Shown here: positions 6,787 to 9,189 of the stretch, one piece after another
How the letters are laid out: each line of letters starts with the position of its first letter
How positions within the stretch are numbered: position 1 is the stretch's first letter
DNA from: an uncultured Acholeplasmatales bacterium
GTDB taxonomy: Bacteria; Bacillota_I; Bacilli_A; ML615J-28; CAG-698
Length of the DNA: 9,189 nt
Assembly (NCBI GenBank): GCA_937877075.1
Contig: CALEGD010000050.1
Span: 1-9,189, forward strand
Reading direction: 5' to 3'
Position numbers and translations under genes: made by a program
Notes under the pieces: model-generated
The model's database searches: none
Seen by the model: only the letters and a program-made list of their open reading frames with translations
Told to the model about the DNA's origin: nothing

Positions 6787-6790
6787 GCTT

Positions 6791-8842
6791 TTATTTTTTA
6801 TATTCATCAATAATTTTCTTAACTAATTGATCAGGAACTTCTTCGTATCTGAGGAACTTTCGACTAAAATGTCCGCTTGCTTGAGTCATAGCTTTTAAGT
6901 CAACGGCATATTTAGTAATTTCTGCTTCCGGTACTTCCGCAATTATCTCCTGATAACCGGCATTTTGTTCCATACCGAGAACGCGTCCGCGTCTTTTAGT
7001 CATATCACCCATGATATCACCAACAAATTCATCCTTGATGACTACATTTACCTGCATAATCGGTTCCAGGATAGTCGGACGAAGTTTATCCAAAGCATTC
7101 TTGAAAGCTAAGGAGGCAGCAAGTTTAAAGGAGATTTCATTGGAGTCAACCGGATGATAGCTTCCGTCATAAAGGGTAGCTTTAATACGGATAACCGGGA
7201 ATCCGGCTAGGGGCCCATGTTCTAAGGTTTCAATTAATCCTTTTTCAACTGCCGGGAAATAGTTCCTTGGAACGGCTCCACCGACAACTTCTTCTTGGAA
7301 GATGAAATCCTCTTCACAAGGTTCAAAGCGAATCCAAACATCACCGAACTGACCGGCACCGCCTGATTGTTTCTTATGACGTCCTTGAGCTTCACCTTTG
7401 CTTCTGATGGTTTCACGATAAACTATCTTTTGGTCGCTGGTTTCAACATCAACCTTAAACATATTCTTCATCCGTTCAAGCACATAACCGATATGGGTTA
7501 AACCCTGTCCACCGATTAATAGTTGAGCAGTTTCCGGATTACGTTTAGTTTCAAATGATTCATCCTCAAGTCTAAGCCTCGAAAGGGATCCGGATAATTT
7601 GTCTTCATCATGCTTGTTTTTCGGGCTGATGGCCACATAGATTGTAGAGGTGGGATGTTCTACCTTAGGGTAGAGAATCGGTTCTTTTTTCTCTGCAAAG
7701 GTGATAGAGTTGAAGAATTCAGAAACCTTGGCAACTGCAGCGATATCACCGGAATGGATTGCATCAACAGACAATTGATTCTTACCGCGGAGAATGAAAA
7801 TTTGAGGAAGTTTAATTGTCGTATCAGTTTCGGGAAGATAGACTTCCTGTCCAGTCTTTAAGGTTCCTGAATAAAGCCGGAAAAGTGACACAGAACCGAC
7901 AAAGGGGTCGATAATGGTTTTAAAAACAAATCCAGAAACAGGGGCGTTATCATTTGCTTCGCGATTAATTTCTTCTTTAGTTTTAGGATGAATTCCGGTT
8001 TTAAATCCGACTTGTTTTGGCGATGGCAGATAATCAACAATTGTATCCAAAAGCGTACAAACGCCGATATTGTTATTGCTGGAGATATTGACTATCGGGA
8101 AGAGATCTCCGGAAATCATTGCGGTCCGAAGTCCGGTCGCAATTTCTTCGGGTGTAAGTTCTTCACCACCAAAAAATTTTTCAAGTAATTCTTCCGAAGA
8201 CTCGGCAACACTTTCAAGTAAACCATTATAAAGGTCTTCGGCCTTATCATTCAGGTTTGCAGGAATATCATAAGCACTGCAAGCCTCGCCCTGATAGGCT
8301 TTTTTATTTAACACTTCTACAAGTCCGGTATAATCTTCCTGAGTTCCAAGTGGAAGTGTGAATTCAACGGCATGTTTACTTAATTTATCTTTTATTGAAT
8401 CAATAACTTGATCATATTTAATATTTTCTTTGTCCATTTTATTGACGGCGATGATTGTTGGAATATTGCGTTTTCTTAATTCCAACCAAACTCTTTCAGC
8501 ACCGACTTCAACACCCTTGGTAGCATCAATTAATAAAACAGCACCATCAGAAACCGATAAAACATTTTCCAATTCACCGACGAATTCTTCGGATCCCGGT
8601 GTGTCGATAAAGTTTATTTTCGCATTCTTCCATTCAACCGGAAGTAAGGATGCGGTCAGAGTTGTTAAACGGTTTTGTTCTTCAACAGTATGATCACCGA
8701 CTGTATTTTTCTTTTCTACCTCGCCTTTTTTTTCGATTGCTTTGGAAACATAGAGAGCAGATTCTCCAAAAGTTGTTTTTCCGCTACTCATATGACCGAC
8801 AATCGTAACATTGCGTATCTCGTTCGTATTATATTCTCTCAT
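6791..8842 (-). CDS. EF-G-like translational GTPase (FusA2/EF-G2 type)
   Basis: This 683-residue protein has the five-domain layout of elongation factor G. The P-loop is GHMSSGKTT (residues 16-24). Switch I has EEQNRLTTLTAS (54-65) where EF-G has a RGITI block. The G3 box is DTPGSEEF (80-87) and G4 is NKMD (134-137). Domain II runs from about 300 to 385. Domain IV has YRETIR (475-480), KKQSGGAGQFGDVWIRFEP (490-508) and the tip loop GSYHPVDSNE (560-569). Domain V ends with YAVDLKAMTQ and YEEVP. In EF-G the G3 box is DTPGHVDF, so the His needed for GTP hydrolysis is Ser84 here. This and the altered switch I separate it from the housekeeping fusA product and from Tet(M)-type protection proteins. 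Its role in the cell is not established. A perfect AGGAGG (8849-8854) 6 nt upstream fixes the start, and a promoter lies just before it. Confidence 0.93.
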   Translation of the reverse strand: MREYNTNEIRNVTIVGHMSSGKTTFGESALYVSKAIEKKGEVEKKNTVGDHTVEEQNRLTTLTASLLPVEWKNAKINFIDTPGSEEFVGELENVLSVSDGAVLLIDATKGVEVGAERVWLELRKRNIPTIIAVNKMDKENIKYDQVIDSIKDKLSKHAVEFTLPLGTQEDYTGLVEVLNKKAYQGEACSAYDIPANLNDKAEDLYNGLLESVAESSEELLEKFFGGEELTPEEIATGLRTAMISGDLFPIVNISSNNNIGVCTLLDTIVDYLPSPKQVGFKTGIHPKTKEEINREANDNAPVSGFVFKTIIDPFVGSVSLFRLYSGTLKTGQEVYLPETDTTIKLPQIFILRGKNQLSVDAIHSGDIAAVAKVSEFFNSITFAEKKEPILYPKVEHPTSTIYVAISPKNKHDEDKLSGSLSRLRLEDESFETKRNPETAQLLIGGQGLTHIGYVLERMKNMFKVDVETSDQKIVYRETIRSKGEAQGRHKKQSGGAGQFGDVWIRFEPCEEDFIFQEEVVGGAVPRNYFPAVEKGLIETLEHGPLAGFPVIRIKATLYDGSYHPVDSNEISFKLAASLAFKNALDKLRPTILEPIMQVNVVIKDEFVGDIMGDMTKRRGRVLGMEQNAGYQEIIAEVPEAEITKYAVDLKAMTQASGHFSRKFLRYEEVPDQLVKKIIDEYKK

Positions 8843-8848
8843 CTTTAA

Positions 8849-8854
8849 CCTCCT
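8849..8854 (-). promoter_or_regulatory. Ribosome binding site of the EF-G-like gene
   Basis: The minus strand reads AGGAGGTTAAAGATG: a full-consensus Shine-Dalgarno 6 nt before the ATG at 8842. It suggests efficient initiation and leaves no doubt about the start. Confidence 0.85.
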
Positions 8855-8880
8855 AAAAGCAAACGTTCACACTAATTGTT

Positions 8881-8908
8881 ATTATACTACATCTTTAATA
8901 ATATTCAA
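8881..8908 (-). promoter_or_regulatory. Sigma-A-type promoter of the EF-G-like gene
   Basis: On the minus strand TTGAAT (8903-8908) and a perfect TATAAT (8881-8886) are separated by 16 bp. The predicted start is about 7 nt beyond the -10, giving a leader of about 30 nt with the AGGAGG site in it. The -35 lies only 15 bp past the stop codon of the preceding gene, and no hairpin terminator separates them, so some read-through from upstream is also possible. Confidence 0.65.
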
Positions 8909-8923
8909 AACACTTTTTATAAT

Positions 8924-9189
8924 TTATCCAGCATGTCGATATTTACGACTCGGATGACTTTCCCAGAAAATTGTGGAAGAAAGTTCGATCGGAACTTCCG
9001 GATACTCGGCGCTAATCAGATAGCCGCTATTATCAATTAAAATCTTAATCGTACCATTTCGATCAACAAAACGGTCGCTGACCGTACACTTATAACTTGT
9101 GCCTAAAGTACAACTTTCCGAATCACCGCCAACCACAGCAAAGATTTCAATTCTGGAATCATATTGGTAAATCCTGTTAATTGCATCTG
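8924..9189 (-). CDS. C-terminal part of an unrecognised protein; 5' end outside window
   Basis: The frame is open from the right edge to the TAA at 8924-8926, giving 88 codons. I do not recognise the family. The fragment begins DAINRIYQYDSRIEIFAVVG and ends WESHPSRKYRHAG. It alternates short hydrophobic stretches with charged and polar residues (IEIFAVVGG, GTIKILIDNSGYLISAEY), which suggests a small beta-rich domain. Two cysteines lie close together in SCTLGTSYKCTVSD. There is no membrane segment or repeat. A GTG at 9136 has no ribosome binding site and the frame continues upstream without a stop, so an internal start is unlikely. It is on the same strand as the EF-G-like gene, 81 nt upstream of it, with no terminator between. 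Base composition is like the neighbouring genes. Confidence 0.7.
   Translation of the reverse strand, partial: DAINRIYQYDSRIEIFAVVGGDSESCTLGTSYKCTVSDRFVDRNGTIKILIDNSGYLISAEYPEVPIELSSTIFWESHPSRKYRHAG

Noticed and set aside
8430..8693. Plus-strand 87-residue open frame, and similar frames at 7610-7861 and 7988-8188
   Set aside because: All are antisense to the EF-G-like gene, with no initiation signals and no recognisable motifs.
6791..8842. Tetracycline ribosomal protection protein (Tet(M)-like)
   Set aside because: The G3 His and the usual switch I of that family are absent, and the domain IV motif SGGAGQFGDVW fits the EF-G-like group better.

Overview
The window comes from a low-GC bacterium, most likely a Bacillota member of the broad Bacilli/Mollicutes-related kind. 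Support comes from AT-rich spacers, strong AGGAGG-type ribosome binding sites, a two-subunit glycine decarboxylase (GcvPA plus GcvPB) and tightly packed genes. TGA ends gcvH and gcvPA, so UGA is read as stop, which argues against the Mycoplasma/Spiroplasma code. A finer placement is not supported. All convincing intact genes lie on the minus strand.

Reading in the direction of transcription, from high to low coordinates: the window opens with the C-terminal 88 codons of an unrecognised protein (8924-9189). A good sigma-A-type promoter follows, then an EF-G-like translational GTPase (6791-8842). A perfect 8-bp hairpin with a T-run separates it from an RluA-family pseudouridine synthase (5913-6749). 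The two genes may share a transcript, with the hairpin acting as a partial terminator. A second hairpin at 5818-5841 closes this unit and also faces the remnant that converges on it from the plus strand.

Positions 5139-5912 form an AT-rich gap with no intact gene. It contains the decayed C-terminal part of a DUF4143-type ATPase on the plus strand (about 5354-5758) and the probable promoter and leader of the next operon.

From 5138 to the left edge runs one compact operon: lplA-gcvT-gcvH-gcvPA-gcvPB. Junctions are gaps of 7 and 9 nt and overlaps of 4 and 8 nt. Together these encode the T, H and two-part P proteins of the glycine cleavage system, plus a lipoate-protein ligase that can attach the cofactor to Lys64 of GcvH. 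GcvPB runs off the left edge and probably lacks only its last 25-30 residues. The L-protein (dihydrolipoamide dehydrogenase) is not in the window. No glycine riboswitch was recognised upstream of lplA.

This is mostly familiar metabolism and translation machinery; I did not find a clearly new system. The points most worth a second look are the EF-G-like protein with Ser in place of the GTPase His but a translocase-like domain IV, the hairpin ahead of rluA, and lplA heading the gcv operon.
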